From assembly GCF_024506435.1 (NCBI RefSeq), contig NZ_JANIET010000001.1, positions 4,030,001-4,094,000 on the forward strand: a DNA stretch of 64,000 bases, in the 5' to 3' direction. The notes below the pieces were generated by a model. The model ran no database searches. It was not told where the DNA came from and was given only the letters and a program-made list of their open reading frames with translations. Positions 22,358-31,627 of the stretch are shown here, one piece after another; position 1 is the stretch's first letter; the number at the start of each line of letters is the position of its first letter. The stretch is from Pantoea trifolii (GTDB lineage Bacteria > Pseudomonadota > Gammaproteobacteria > Enterobacterales > Enterobacteriaceae). Both the position numbers and the translations under genes were made by a program.

Positions 22358-22472
22358 ATAATTCAAATTGCAGGAAGGCGGCAAGTGCGAGAATCCCCAT
22401 GAGCTTACTTTAGTAAGTGATTGGGGTGAGCGCACGTAGCCAACGCGCCTGCAATTTGAAGGATGAAGGGTA
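22350..22472. repeat. ERIC (intergenic repeat unit) element overlapping the ftsN stop
   Basis: A 123-bp imperfect palindrome with terminal TACCCT and AGGGTA. The core carries the canonical ERIC halves: GAATCCCC-ATGAGCTTAC and GTAAGTGATTGGGGTGAGCG, around 22391-22435. The outer arms (ATTCAAATTGCAGG and CCTGCAATTTGAA) pair over the full length. Its left terminus supplies the ftsN TAA (22355-22357). Confidence 0.93.
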
Positions 22473-22480
22473 TGCTGGGG

Positions 22481-22508
22481 GTTGAAACCCCTTTTTCCTA
22501 CCCCATAT
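22481..22508 (+). promoter_or_regulatory. Sigma-32 heat-shock promoter of hslVU
   Basis: -35 GTTGAAA (22481-22487), 13-bp spacer, -10 CCCCATAT (22501-22508), very close to the heat-shock consensus CTTGAAA-N13/14-CCCCATNT. It lies just downstream of the ERIC element and about 65 bp before the hslV start. Confidence 0.88.
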
Positions 22509-22511
22509 CTG

Positions 22512-22561
22512 GTTGCATGATACTCCGCGCCGAGTGCGCGGAGTTCCTTTTCTACTGCAAC
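22512..22561 (+). promoter_or_regulatory. Structured 5' UTR of hslVU mRNA
   Basis: A perfect 9-bp stem ACTCCGCGC/GCGCGGAGT (22522-22530 with 22536-22544) sits inside an outer pairing GTTGCA/TGCAAC (22512-22517 with 22556-22561), ending just before the hslV ribosome-binding site. A 5' UTR stem-loop that stabilises hslVU mRNA is known in E. coli; this is the likely equivalent. Confidence 0.7.
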
Positions 22562-22574
22562 AAGGGGTCTGCCC

Positions 22575-23111
22575 GTGACAACAATAGTAAGTGTACGACG
22601 CAACGGCCAGGTAGTGATTGGCGGTGATGGCCAGGCTACGCTCGGCAATACCGTAATGAAAGGCAACGTTAAAAAAGTCCGTCGTCTTTACAACGATAAA
22701 GTGATCGCCGGTTTTGCTGGCGGTACCGCAGATGCCTTCACCCTGTTTGAACTGTTTGAGCGCAAGCTGGAAATGCACCAGGGCCATCTGGTGAAAGCGG
22801 CGGTCGAACTGGCCAAAGATTGGCGTACCGATCGCATGCTGCGCCGCCTCGAAGCGCTGCTGGCGGTGGCCGACGAAAACTCCTCATTAATCATCAGCGG
22901 CAACGGCGACGTTATCCAGCCGGAAAATGATCTGATTGCAATTGGTTCTGGTGGGCCTTACGCCCAGGCAGCGGCACGCGCGTTGTTGGAAAACACCGAC
23001 ATTGGTGCGCACGATATCGTGGAGAAAGCGCTGAACATTGCTGGCGATATCTGTATCTACACCAACCACAATATTAACTTCGAAGCATTACCGTCTAAGG
23101 CTAAGGACTAA
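22575..23111 (+). CDS. hslV: ATP-dependent protease peptidase subunit HslV (ClpQ)
   Basis: A 178-residue proteasome-like N-terminal nucleophile hydrolase. The GTG start at 22575, as in E. coli, gives [20 protein letters not shown]; removal of the initiator methionine exposes the catalytic threonine. [30 protein letters not shown] is the conserved core. It assembles as a double hexamer capped by HslU, degrading misfolded and regulatory proteins such as SulA and RpoH. It is transcribed from the sigma-32 promoter at 22481 and lies 5 nt upstream of hslU. Confidence 0.98.
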   Translation: MTTIVSVRRNGQVVIGGDGQATLGNTVMKGNVKKVRRLYNDKVIAGFAGGTADAFTLFELFERKLEMHQGHLVKAAVELAKDWRTDRMLRRLEALLAVADENSSLIISGNGDVIQPENDLIAIGSGGPYAQAAARALLENTDIGAHDIVEKALNIAGDICIYTNHNINFEALPSKAKD

Positions 23112-23116
23112 ACATC

Positions 23117-24454
23117 ATGTCTGAGATGACTCCACGCGAGATTGTCAGCGAGCTTAACCGCTTTATTATAGGCCAGGACGGCGCAAAGAAGGCGGTCGCG
23201 ATCGCCCTGCGTAACCGCTGGCGCCGCATGCAGCTCGACGAAGAGCTGCGCCACGAAGTGACGCCGAAAAACATTCTGATGATTGGTCCTACCGGCGTCG
23301 GTAAAACCGAAATCGCCCGTCGCTTAGCCAAACTGGCGAACGCACCGTTCATCAAAGTGGAAGCCACCAAATTCACCGAAGTGGGTTATGTCGGCAAAGA
23401 GGTGGATTCCATCATTCGCGATCTGACCGATTCTGCCATCAAGATGGTGCGCAGCCAGGCGATCGAGAAGAACAAATACCGCGCGGAAGAGATGGCGGAA
23501 GAGCGCATCCTTGATGTGCTGATCCCCCCCGCGAAAAACAACTGGGGCCAGGCTGAACAAGCGGCTGAGCCATCAACCGCGCGTCAGTCCTTCCGCAAGA
23601 AACTGCGCGAAGGCCAGCTGGATGACAAAGAGATTGAGATCGATTTGGCCGCTTCATCGGCTGGCGTCGAAATCATGGCGCCTCCAGGCATGGAAGAGAT
23701 GACCAGCCAGCTGCAATCGATGTTCCAGAACCTCGGTGGCCAGAAGCAGAAACCGCGTAAGCTGAAAATCAAAGAAGCCATGAAGCTGCTGATTGAAGAA
23801 GAAGCGGCCAAGCTGGTGAACCCGGAAGAGCTGAAGCAGGATGCCATCGATGCCGTTGAGCAGCACGGTATCGTGTTCATTGATGAAATCGACAAAATCT
23901 GTAAGCGCGGCGGCCAGAATGCGGGCGGCCCAGACGTGTCACGCGAAGGCGTACAGCGCGACCTGCTGCCGCTGGTTGAAGGCTGCACCGTTTCCACCAA
24001 GCACGGCATGGTGAAAACCGACCACATTCTGTTTATCGCTTCCGGCGCGTTCCAGGTCGCGAGCCCATCAGATCTGATCCCAGAACTGCAAGGTCGTCTG
24101 CCGATTCGCGTTGAGCTGCAGGCGCTGACCGTCAATGACTTCGAGCGCATCCTGACCGAGCCAAACGCCTCGGTTACCGTGCAGTACAAAGCATTGATGG
24201 GCACCGAAGGAGTCAATATCGACTTCACCGATGACGCCGTACGTCGTATCGCCGAAGCCGCATGGCAGGTGAACGAAACCACCGAGAACATCGGTGCGCG
24301 TCGTCTGCATACCGTGCTGGAGCGTCTGATGGAGGATATCTCCTATGACGCCAGCGATCGTAACGGTGAATCGATCACTATCGATGCCGAGTACGTTGGT
24401 AAGCATCTGGATGAGCTGGTGGCCGACGAAGATCTCAGCCGCTTCATTCTGTAA
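23117..24454 (+). CDS. hslU: HslU (ClpY), AAA+ unfoldase of the HslVU protease
   Basis: A 445-residue Clp/HSP100-type ATPase that unfolds substrates and feeds them to HslV. Walker A is GPTGVGKTE near residue 57, the pore loop [10 protein letters not shown] follows near residue 91, and Walker B VFIDEIDK is near residue 253. The intermediate I-domain spans about residues 110-240. The C-terminal DEDLSRFIL tail inserts into HslV to activate it. An intrinsic terminator follows at once; E. coli has menA here, but this window goes directly to rraA. Confidence 0.98.
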   Translation: MSEMTPREIVSELNRFIIGQDGAKKAVAIALRNRWRRMQLDEELRHEVTPKNILMIGPTGVGKTEIARRLAKLANAPFIKVEATKFTEVGYVGKEVDSIIRDLTDSAIKMVRSQAIEKNKYRAEEMAEERILDVLIPPAKNNWGQAEQAAEPSTARQSFRKKLREGQLDDKEIEIDLAASSAGVEIMAPPGMEEMTSQLQSMFQNLGGQKQKPRKLKIKEAMKLLIEEEAAKLVNPEELKQDAIDAVEQHGIVFIDEIDKICKRGGQNAGGPDVSREGVQRDLLPLVEGCTVSTKHGMVKTDHILFIASGAFQVASPSDLIPELQGRLPIRVELQALTVNDFERILTEPNASVTVQYKALMGTEGVNIDFTDDAVRRIAEAAWQVNETTENIGARRLHTVLERLMEDISYDASDRNGESITIDAEYVGKHLDELVADEDLSRFIL

Positions 24455-24474
24455 GCTTCACCCGCGAAATCGCT

Positions 24475-24502
24475 GCCCGGCCACTGTGCCGGGCTTTTTT
24501 TT
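24475..24502 (+). terminator. Intrinsic terminator after hslVU
   Basis: GCCCGGC/GCCGGGC stem (24475-24481 with 24488-24494) followed by eight T. Confidence 0.9.
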
Positions 24503-24608
24503 ACCCAGGATATTGATGCAACGCTTTGTTTGGCGGTTGATGATTTTGCCAACAATCGCCAGATAGCGATATACTTAGCGCTCCTGTGGCAAACAGACGA
24601 AAACCCTC

Positions 24609-25094
24609 ATGAAATACGATACATCTGAACTCTGTGACATCTACCACGAAGCTGTGAATGTTGTTGAACCGCTTTTTTCGAACTTTGGTGGGCGCAGCTC
24701 ATTCGGTGGTCAAATCACCACAGTGAAATGTTTCGAAGATAACGGCTTACTCTACGATTTGCTGGAAGAGAACGGTCGGGGTCGCGTATTGCTGGTGGAT
24801 GGCGGCGGTTCGGTCCGTCGCGCACTGGTCGATGCTCAGCTGGCAAGTCTGGCGGCGCAAAATGAGTGGGAAGGCATTGTGGTTTACGGCTCGGTGCGTC
24901 AGGTTGACGATCTTGAAGAGCTGGAAATCGGCATTCAGGCGATTGCGGCGATTCCGGTGGGCGCAGCGGGTGAAGGCATTGGCGAAAGTGACGTGCGCGT
25001 TAACTTCGGCGGCGTGACCTTCTTCTCTGGCGACCATCTGTATGCCGACAATACCGGCATCATCCTGTCTGAAGACGCACTCGACATCGAGTAA
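24609..25094 (+). CDS. rraA: Regulator of ribonuclease activity A
   Basis: A 161-residue trimeric protein that binds the C-terminal scaffold region of RNase E and inhibits RNA decay. The N-terminus [28 protein letters not shown] and the [17 protein letters not shown] and [14 protein letters not shown] blocks are characteristic. It was once mis-annotated as MenG, a demethylmenaquinone methyltransferase. It stands alone between the hslU terminator and convergent zapB. Confidence 0.96.
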   Translation: MKYDTSELCDIYHEAVNVVEPLFSNFGGRSSFGGQITTVKCFEDNGLLYDLLEENGRGRVLLVDGGGSVRRALVDAQLASLAAQNEWEGIVVYGSVRQVDDLEELEIGIQAIAAIPVGAAGEGIGESDVRVNFGGVTFFSGDHLYADNTGIILSEDALDIE

Positions 25095-25104
25095 GCCGCA
25101 ACAA

Positions 25105-25127
25105 AAACGGGTGCCGCGGCACCCGTT
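25105..25127 (-). terminator. Terminator of zapB, shared with rraA
   Basis: ACGGGTGCC/GGCACCCGT stem (25108-25127) bounded on the left by an A-run, giving a T-run after the stem for the minus-strand gene zapB. The plus side has only a weak TGGTTT. Confidence 0.7.
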
Positions 25128-25144
25128 GGTTTAAGCATCGACGC

Positions 25145-25384
25145 TTAAACTTCTTCCATTTTTCCCAGCAGTGCCCGCAGACGATCCTGCCAGACATGCT
25201 GCTCTTCTTTCAGATGCTGATTTTCACGCACCAGCGCATCCTGGTTGCCTGAAGCCTGGCTGACTTCGTTTTTCAGCGTATTGTTTTGCTCTTTCAGCTC
25301 TTCAATTTCCATCTGCAGCAGAGTGATGGTATCAATCGCCTGCTGTACTTTCGCTTCCAGTTTCTCGAACACTTCAAATGACAT
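25145..25384 (-). CDS. zapB: Cell division protein ZapB
   Basis: The protein has 79 residues from the ATG at 25384, preceded by AGGAGAGGT; a 9-codon extension in the same frame lacks this context. [20 protein letters not shown] opens a protein that is one continuous coiled coil (heptads through [24 protein letters not shown] and on). ZapB binds ZapA at the Z-ring and, with MatP, ties the ring to the terminus region. The C-terminus [11 protein letters not shown] is conserved. Confidence 0.95.
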   Translation of the reverse strand: MSFEVFEKLEAKVQQAIDTITLLQMEIEELKEQNNTLKNEVSQASGNQDALVRENQHLKEEQHVWQDRLRALLGKMEEV

Positions 25385-25571
25385 CTTTCTGACCTCTCCT
25401 AAATCTTGCAAGGCGTTGATGGGGCTAGTGCATGCCTTATTATGGTGCGCTCAGCCACGATGACTCGATTGTATGTAGCCAAACCCAGCAAGTCCAGTGG
25501 CACAAGGCTTGCGAGGGCAGTCTGTAACACTTTTCAGTCTATGCCTAAAAAAATGCGCATCTTCGCGCATC

Positions 25572-25587
25572 TGTGTGCGCGATCACA
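25572..25587. promoter_or_regulatory. CRP-binding site upstream of glpF
   Basis: TGTGT-GCGCGA-TCACA matches the CRP half-sites TGTGA-N6-TCACA with one mismatch. It is about 220 bp upstream of the glpF start, in keeping with catabolite control of glpFK. Confidence 0.65.
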
Positions 25588-25698
25588 TCAGCATCGACCA
25601 GCAAAGCGGGAAAAATGGGTCTTAAAGCAACGTAAAAGACGCGAAAACGCGCATTTTTATGATGGAGTACACAGTTTTCAATTTCGCTATTTCTCGTT

Positions 25699-25717
25699 TA
25701 TGCTCGTTAACGATAAA
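25699..25717. promoter_or_regulatory. GlpR-type operator upstream of glpF
   Basis: TATGCTCGTTAACGATAAAT resembles the GlpR operator (TATGTTCG followed by an inverted arm). A further CTCGTTTATG half-site abuts it on the left (25693-25702). GlpR is released by glycerol 3-phosphate, so it would derepress glpFK(X). Confidence 0.55.
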
Positions 25718-25804
25718 TTCACATCAACCCTACATTGATAGCTGGGCGACTCATGGATGAGAACAAAAACTGATAAAATTTAACCTCGCTTCAGGAATGC
25801 CATT

Positions 25805-26653
25805 ATGAGTCAGACAACTAACACACTAAAAGGTCAGTGCATCGCTGAATTTCTCGGCACAGGTTTGATTATCTTCTTTGGTGCAGGCTGTGTTGCTGCA
25901 CTGAAACTGGCCGGTGCGTCATTCGGTCAGTGGGAAATTTGTATTATCTGGGGTTTAGCCGTCTCCATGGCAGTCTATCTCAGCGCAGGCGTTTCTGGCG
26001 CGCATCTTAACCCAGCCGTTACCGTCGCGCTGTGCCTGTTCGCTAATTTCGAAGGTCGTAAAGTTGTCCCCTATATTCTGGCGCAGGTTGCCGGCGCGTT
26101 CTGCGCTGCCGCGTTGGTTTACGGTCTCTACTACAATCTGTTCTTTGATTACGAAGCAGGCCATCAAATGGTGCGCGGCAGCGTTGAAAGCCTCGATCTG
26201 GCCGGTATCTTTTCTACCTACCCGAACCCGCACATCAGCGTCGCTCAGGCGTTCCTGGTTGAGATGGTGATTACAGCGGTATTAATGGCGGTGATCATGG
26301 CGCTGACCGATGACGGCAACGGTGTACCGCGTGGTCCGCTGGCTCCCCTGTTGATTGGTTTACTGGTCGCGGTAATCGGTGGCTCAATGGGTCCACTGAC
26401 CGGCTTCGCACTCAACCCTGCGCGTGACTTCGGTCCAAAACTGTTCGCCTTCTTCGCTGGCTGGGGCAACGTAGCCTTCACCGGTGGCAAAGATATTCCT
26501 TACTTCCTGGTTCCGATTTTTGGCCCGCTGGTCGGTGCTTGCCTCGGAGCCTTTGGTTACCGTTCGCTGATTGGCCGCCATCTGCCAGTTAACGTCGCGG
26601 AAGCCAGCACAGCAGAAAAACCGGTTGCGCGCGCTCAGCAGCGTAAAGCGTAA
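25805..26653 (+). CDS. glpF: Glycerol uptake facilitator GlpF
   Basis: A 282-residue aquaglyceroporin with six transmembrane helices and two half-helices carrying the NPA motifs: HLNPAVTVAL near residue 66 and ALNPARDFGPK near residue 202. The arginine of the selectivity filter follows the second NPA. It equilibrates glycerol across the inner membrane, and glpK just downstream traps it as glycerol 3-phosphate. The start is the ATG at 25805 with AGGA nine bases upstream. Confidence 0.98.
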   Translation: MSQTTNTLKGQCIAEFLGTGLIIFFGAGCVAALKLAGASFGQWEICIIWGLAVSMAVYLSAGVSGAHLNPAVTVALCLFANFEGRKVVPYILAQVAGAFCAAALVYGLYYNLFFDYEAGHQMVRGSVESLDLAGIFSTYPNPHISVAQAFLVEMVITAVLMAVIMALTDDGNGVPRGPLAPLLIGLLVAVIGGSMGPLTGFALNPARDFGPKLFAFFAGWGNVAFTGGKDIPYFLVPIFGPLVGACLGAFGYRSLIGRHLPVNVAEASTAEKPVARAQQRKA

Positions 26654-26683
26654 GTTTCGTCGATACCACATCAGGAAAGCACA

Positions 26684-28192
26684 ATGACTACTGATAAAAA
26701 ATATATAGTTGCACTCGATCAGGGCACAACCAGCTCACGCGCCGTGGTGCTTGATCATGATGCCAACATCGTCGCGGTTTCTCAGCGCGAATTTACCCAG
26801 ATTTACCCGAAAGCGGGTTGGGTTGAACATGACCCAATGGATATCTGGGCGTCACAAAGCTCAACGCTGGTTGAAGTGCTGGCTCACGCCGACATTAACT
26901 CCGATCAAATCGCGGCGATTGGTATCACCAACCAGCGTGAAACCGCCATCGTGTGGGATAAAGAGACCGGCAAACCGGTTTACAACGCCATCGTCTGGCA
27001 GGATCCACGCACCGCAGATTACTGTAATAAGCTGAAGAAAGAGGGTCTGGAAGAGTACATCCAGCACACCACCGGTTTGGTGATTAACCCGTACTTCTCA
27101 GGCACCAAGGTGAAGTGGATTCTGGATAATGTGGAAGGCGCGCGTGACCGTGCTAAACGCGGCGAACTGCTGTTCGGTACCGTTGATACCTGGCTGATTT
27201 GGAAAATGACCCAGGGCCGTGTGCACGTCACCGATCACACCAACGCCTCACGTACCATGATGTACAACATCCACAAGCTGGAGTGGGATGAGCGCATGCT
27301 GGAGATCCTCGATATCCCGCGTGAAATGCTGCCAGAAGTGAAAGGCTCTTCTGAAGTGTACGGCCAGACCAACATTGGTGGTAAAGGCGGTACGCGTATT
27401 CCAATCGCCGGTATCGCGGGTGACCAGCAAGCGGCGCTGTATGGCCAGCTGTGCGTACAACCGGGTATGGCGAAAAACACATACGGCACCGGCTGCTTCA
27501 TGCTGATGAACACCGGCACCGAAGCGGTGACCTCAACGCATGGCCTGCTGACCACCATCGCGTGCGGCCCACGCGGCGAAGTGAACTATGCGCTGGAAGG
27601 TGCGGTGTTTATCGGTGGTGCGTCGATTCAATGGCTGCGTGATGAGATGAAGTTGATCAGCGATTCAACCGACTCTGAATACTTCGCGTTGAAAGTGAAA
27701 GACACCAACGGCGTGTATATGGTGCCAGCCTTCACCGGTTTGGGTGCGCCATATTGGGATCCGTATGCACGCGGCGCGATTTTCGGTCTGACGCGCGGTG
27801 CGAACGCGAACCACATCATCCGTGCCACGCTGGAGTCGATTGCTTACCAGACGCGCGACGTACTGGAAGCGATGCAGAACGATGCGGGCACCCGCCTGCA
27901 ATCACTGCGCGTGGATGGCGGTGCGGTTGCCAACAACTTCCTGATGCAGTTCCAGTCTGACATTCTCGGCACGCGCGTTGAGCGTCCGGAAGTGCGTGAA
28001 GTCACGGCGCTGGGTGCGGCGTATCTGGCTGGCTTAGCGGTCGGCTTCTGGAACGATCTGGAAGAAGTTCGCGCTAAAGCGGTGATTGAGCGTGAGTTCC
28101 GCCCAAGCATCGAAACCACCGAACGTAACGTCCGTTACGCCGGCTGGAAGAAAGCGGTCGCTCGCGCTAAAGCGTGGGAAGACGAAGAGTAA
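26684..28192 (+). CDS. glpK: Glycerol kinase
   Basis: A 502-residue FGGY-family kinase, the same length as in E. coli, phosphorylating glycerol at the sn-3 position. The N-terminal ATP loop [12 protein letters not shown] is at residues 10-21, the substrate residues lie in NQRET and GWVEHDP, and the FGGY signature region is near [13 protein letters not shown]. In the family it is inhibited by fructose 1,6-bisphosphate and by unphosphorylated EIIA-Glc. It lies 30 nt after glpF and is followed by an intrinsic terminator. Confidence 0.98.
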   Translation: MTTDKKYIVALDQGTTSSRAVVLDHDANIVAVSQREFTQIYPKAGWVEHDPMDIWASQSSTLVEVLAHADINSDQIAAIGITNQRETAIVWDKETGKPVYNAIVWQDPRTADYCNKLKKEGLEEYIQHTTGLVINPYFSGTKVKWILDNVEGARDRAKRGELLFGTVDTWLIWKMTQGRVHVTDHTNASRTMMYNIHKLEWDERMLEILDIPREMLPEVKGSSEVYGQTNIGGKGGTRIPIAGIAGDQQAALYGQLCVQPGMAKNTYGTGCFMLMNTGTEAVTSTHGLLTTIACGPRGEVNYALEGAVFIGGASIQWLRDEMKLISDSTDSEYFALKVKDTNGVYMVPAFTGLGAPYWDPYARGAIFGLTRGANANHIIRATLESIAYQTRDVLEAMQNDAGTRLQSLRVDGGAVANNFLMQFQSDILGTRVERPEVREVTALGAAYLAGLAVGFWNDLEEVRAKAVIEREFRPSIETTERNVRYAGWKKAVARAKAWEDEE

Positions 28193-28201
28193 AATCCTGC
28201 T

Positions 28202-28229
28202 AACCCGCGGCGCCCTGTCGCGGGTTTTT
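28202..28229 (+). terminator. Terminator between glpK and glpX
   Basis: CCCGCG/CGCGGG stem (arms at about 28204-28209 and 28219-28224) followed by five T. glpX either has its own promoter in the remaining 59 bp or depends on read-through. Confidence 0.75.
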
Positions 28230-28288
28230 CCCCTGCCACGTTTCCCCGCTGTGTTAAACTGCCTGCCTGTTTTTTATCAGGTGCCACC

Positions 28289-29299
28289 ATGAAACGAGAA
28301 CTCGCGATTGAATTTTCCCGTGTGACCGAAGCCGCTGCATTAGCGGGCTATCACTGGTTAGGACGCGGCGATAAAAATGCGGCCGACGGCGCAGCCGTTC
28401 ACGCCATGCGCATTATGCTCAACACTATCGATATCGACGGCCAGATCGTGATTGGCGAAGGCGAAATCGACGAAGCTCCGATGCTGTATATCGGTGAGAA
28501 AGTCGGTACCGGCCGTGGCGACGCCGTGGATATCGCGGTCGATCCGATCGAAGGCACGCGCATGACGGCGATGGGCCAGGCCAATGCGCTGGCGGTGCTG
28601 GCGGTGGGAGACAAGGGCAGCTTCCTGCACGCACCTGATATGTACATGGAAAAGCTGATTGTTGGACCGGGCGCACGTGGCGCCATTGACCTCAATCTGC
28701 CGCTCGACATTAACCTGAAAAACATCGCGCTGGCATTGGGCAAACCGCTCAGCCAGTTAACGGTGTCGATTCTGGCCAAGCCACGCCACGATGCGGTGAT
28801 TGCCCAGCTGCAGCAGCTCGGCGTGCGCGTGTTCTCCTTCCCGGACGGCGATGTCGCGGCCTCGATTCTGACCTGTATGCCGGATAGCGAAGTGGATGTG
28901 ATGTACGGCATCGGTGGCGCACCGGAAGGTGTGGTGTCGGCGGCAGTCATTCGCGCGATGGACGGCGACATGCAGGCGCGTTTATTGGCGCGTCACGAAG
29001 TGAAAGGCGATAGCGAAGAGAATCGTCGCCTCGGCGAGAATGAACTGCAACGCTGCGCCGAGATGGGCATTGAAGCGGGTCAGGTGCTGAAGCTGGATCA
29101 GATGGCGCGCAACGATAACGTTATCTTCGCTGCCACCGGCATCACCACCGGCGATTTGCTGAAAGGCATCACGCGTAACGGCAACATCGCCACCAGCGAA
29201 ACGCTGCTGGTGCGCGGCAAATCGCGCACTATTCGCCGCATCCAGTCAATCCACTATCTGGATCGCAAAGACGCGGCGCTGCATCAATTTATCCTGTAA
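28289..29299 (+). CDS. glpX: Class II fructose-1,6-bisphosphatase GlpX
   Basis: A 336-residue Mn2+-dependent phosphatase of gluconeogenesis, equal in length to E. coli GlpX. The metal and phosphate motifs are GEGEIDEAPMLYIGE near residue 56 and VDPIEGTRMTA near residue 86. It supports growth on glycerol together with glpFK. Its 3' end overlaps the 3' end of convergent emrD by 11 bp. Confidence 0.97.
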   Translation: MKRELAIEFSRVTEAAALAGYHWLGRGDKNAADGAAVHAMRIMLNTIDIDGQIVIGEGEIDEAPMLYIGEKVGTGRGDAVDIAVDPIEGTRMTAMGQANALAVLAVGDKGSFLHAPDMYMEKLIVGPGARGAIDLNLPLDINLKNIALALGKPLSQLTVSILAKPRHDAVIAQLQQLGVRVFSFPDGDVAASILTCMPDSEVDVMYGIGGAPEGVVSAAVIRAMDGDMQARLLARHEVKGDSEENRRLGENELQRCAEMGIEAGQVLKLDQMARNDNVIFAATGITTGDLLKGITRNGNIATSETLLVRGKSRTIRRIQSIHYLDRKDAALHQFIL

Positions 29300-30485
29300 T
29301 CGCCTGCTTGCCGCTCTCTGGATGACGAGAGAGCGGCCACCAGCACAGCAGCATCACCAGCGACGTCACGAACATTAACATGCCAAGGCTGGATTGATCG
29401 TGCTGCGGTAACAGCGCAGAAAGCCACGCCACCACGCCGGAACCGAGGTTCTGCAAACCACCGATCAACGCACCAGCGCTGCCCGCCAGCCACGCATACG
29501 GCTCCATCGCACCCGAGGTTGCCAGCGGAAACAGCATGCCCGCGCCAAAGAAGAACAGCGCAGCTGGCACCAGCAACGTCCAGATGTTCATTACGCCAAA
29601 CCAGGCCGGCACCCACATTAACAAGCCCGCTAACAGGCAACTGTTCACGCCGTACCACATCAGCGTGTGCCAGGATTTTTGCTCGCGTCCGGCAAACCAG
29701 GCGCCAAAAAACGCCGCCGGAATCGGCAGGATAAACAGGATGCTGACGGTTAATCCATCCAGCCCCAATACGCCGCCCATCAGCACGCCGCAGCTGGCTT
29801 CAAACACCGCGATACCGGCCAGCGCACCAATCAGCAGCAGCAGATAACGCACGAAGTTACCGTCGCTCAGCAAAGTGGCATAACGGCGCAGGAACGGCGT
29901 GGCGGGCGTATCAACAGGGCGTGTTTCCGGCAGCCAGCGCGCCATCGAGGCGGTGACGCCGACGCATAACAGCAGCAGGAAGGCGAAACAGGCGTGCCAG
30001 CCAAACAGATGCGTCAGCAGCGCACCAATCACCGGCGCCAGCAGCGGACTCACCAGAATGCCCATATTCAGCAGGCTGTTCGCCTGGCGCAGAGCGATGC
30101 CGGAATAGAGATCGCGCGGCATGGTGCGCGCCATCACGCCCGCTACGCCGGTCCCTAAACCTTGCACCGCGCTGCCCAACACCAGAATATCGAGCGAGGG
30201 CGCGAACATGGCGATCAACGCGCCGACGGCAAAGATCGTCATGCCAATCAGGATCACCGGACGGCGGCCAAAACTGTCCGAGAGCGGGCCGTAGATCAAC
30301 TGCGATCCGCCGTAGGTCATCAGATAGGCGGCCATCACCTGCTGGATCGCGCCGCTGCGCACATTGAGCGTTTCGGCAATGTTGGCCATCGCTGGCACAT
30401 AGATGGTTTGCGCCATCTGCCCGACCGCCACCAGCACGATCAGCATGAATAACAGAAAGCGATTTTGCGTTTTACTTATCAACAT
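29289..30485 (-). CDS. emrD: Multidrug efflux MFS transporter EmrD
   Basis: A 398-residue, 12-helix major facilitator of the Bcr/CflA drug-H+ antiporter type from the ATG at 30485. A TTG nine codons upstream opens the frame further but has no ribosome-binding site. The diagnostic MFS loop 2-3 motif is GPLSDSFGRRPVIL, and VAVGQMAQTIYVPAMANIA and NSLLNMGILVSPLLAPVIGALL match E. coli EmrD closely. EmrD exports uncouplers and amphipathic compounds. In E. coli the gene is at a distant locus; here it separates glpX from fpr. Confidence 0.93.
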   Translation of the reverse strand: MLISKTQNRFLLFMLIVLVAVGQMAQTIYVPAMANIAETLNVRSGAIQQVMAAYLMTYGGSQLIYGPLSDSFGRRPVILIGMTIFAVGALIAMFAPSLDILVLGSAVQGLGTGVAGVMARTMPRDLYSGIALRQANSLLNMGILVSPLLAPVIGALLTHLFGWHACFAFLLLLCVGVTASMARWLPETRPVDTPATPFLRRYATLLSDGNFVRYLLLLIGALAGIAVFEASCGVLMGGVLGLDGLTVSILFILPIPAAFFGAWFAGREQKSWHTLMWYGVNSCLLAGLLMWVPAWFGVMNIWTLLVPAALFFFGAGMLFPLATSGAMEPYAWLAGSAGALIGGLQNLGSGVVAWLSALLPQHDQSSLGMLMFVTSLVMLLCWWPLSRHPESGKQAITG

Positions 30486-30774
30486 GGAACAAAATGTCTG
30501 CCTGAGAAACAAAGAATAGGCAGCACAAAACAGGCCGCCTCGGATTTATGGCGGCAAAAATATCAGGATTCAGTGACAAATCGAGAGGCGCGGGCAAAGC
30601 TGTATGTCTTAAGCCGTCAAGTTGGTAGTCCAGATTGTAAACCGCCCGCTACAGTTGCTGATCTGTGCGCTGCGTTTGTCGCTGAGAGCCCTTTGCTGGG
30701 CGCAAGGCTGGAAATTTGCCGGATGGATAACGATGATAATCATGTGCCTGAATATTCAACATTAAGGAGTTAGC

Positions 30775-31521
30775 ATGGCTGAGTGGATCAATGCTGAAGT
30801 TAAAGAAGTAAAAAACTGGACCGATGCACTGTTCAGCCTGCGCGTCGAAGCACCGATTGATACCTTTACGGCGGGACAGTTTGCCAAGCTGGCACTGGAA
30901 ATTGACGGTGAGCGCGTGCAGCGCGCCTATTCTTACGTCAATGCGCCGCAGGATTCGCTGCTGGAGTTTTATCTGGTCACGGTGCCGGAAGGTAAACTGA
31001 GTCCGCGTTTGCAGGCGTTGCAGCCCGGCGAGCAAGTAATGATCACCAAAGAGGCGGCGGGTTTCTTTGTGCTCGATGAAATTCCAGATTGCCAAACGCT
31101 GTGGATGCTGGCGACCGGCACGGCGATCGGCCCCTATTTATCGATTCTGCAACAGGGCGAAGATCTGGATCGTTTTGATAACATTGTGCTGGTACATGCC
31201 GCGCGTTTCGCCGATGACCTGAGCTTCCTGCCTTTAATGCAAGCACTGCAGCAGCGCTATCAGGGCAAATTGCACATTCAAACAGTAGTTAGCCGCGAAG
31301 AGATCGCCGGTTCGCTACACGGTCGCGTGCCGCAGCTAATTGAAAGTGGAGAACTGGAGCGAGCCGTCGGCTTGCCGCTGACGGCCGAAACCAGCCATGT
31401 GATGCTGTGCGGCAATCCACAGATGGTGCGCGATACCCAGCAATTACTGAAAGATACGCGTGAGATGCGTAAACATTTCAAACGTAAACCCGGCCATATG
31501 ACCAGCGAACATTACTGGTAA
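30775..31521 (+). CDS. fpr: Ferredoxin/flavodoxin NADP+ reductase
   Basis: A 248-residue FAD enzyme passing electrons from NADPH to flavodoxin and ferredoxin, equal in length to E. coli Fpr. The FAD-binding RAYSYVNAP segment is at about residues 51-59, the NADP-binding ATGTAIGPYLSIL near residue 115, and the C-terminal aromatic SEHYW stacks on the flavin. A strong AAGGAG lies just before the ATG. In E. coli it belongs to the SoxRS regulon; I could not define a convincing SoxS box in the 289-bp upstream gap. Confidence 0.97.
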   Translation: MAEWINAEVKEVKNWTDALFSLRVEAPIDTFTAGQFAKLALEIDGERVQRAYSYVNAPQDSLLEFYLVTVPEGKLSPRLQALQPGEQVMITKEAAGFFVLDEIPDCQTLWMLATGTAIGPYLSILQQGEDLDRFDNIVLVHAARFADDLSFLPLMQALQQRYQGKLHIQTVVSREEIAGSLHGRVPQLIESGELERAVGLPLTAETSHVMLCGNPQMVRDTQQLLKDTREMRKHFKRKPGHMTSEHYW

Positions 31522-31627
31522 TCGGCGCGGCACAAAGAATGTAAGATTTTTCCCAGTGTGGGTTTTGACTTTGCCCGGTAAAAACCGTTCTAATCGTGGG
31601 CTAAGTGAATGATTTAGGGCCGAAGCA

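Larger units (their letters stand above)
25385..25804. other. Intergenic region zapB-glpF (420 bp), glycerol regulon control region
   Basis: No protein gene is supported here. The right half holds a CRP site and a GlpR-like operator (listed separately), and it ends with the glpF ribosome-binding sequence AGGA at 25794-25797. The left part, next to zapB, should contain the zapB promoter. An open 110-codon frame on the plus strand crosses the control sites and has no family character. Confidence 0.7.

Noticed and set aside
22477..22496. Possible ftsN terminator (GGGGTTGAAACCCC followed by T's)
   Set aside because: The loop would be too small, and the same bases form the -35 and spacer of a near-consensus sigma-32 promoter for hslVU.
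25406..25738. 110-codon frame upstream of glpF
   Set aside because: It crosses the CRP and GlpR sites and the amino acid pattern is not protein-like.
30486..30774. SoxS box upstream of fpr
   Set aside because: Only partial matches such as GCAC followed by A-rich sequence could be found; not enough to call.
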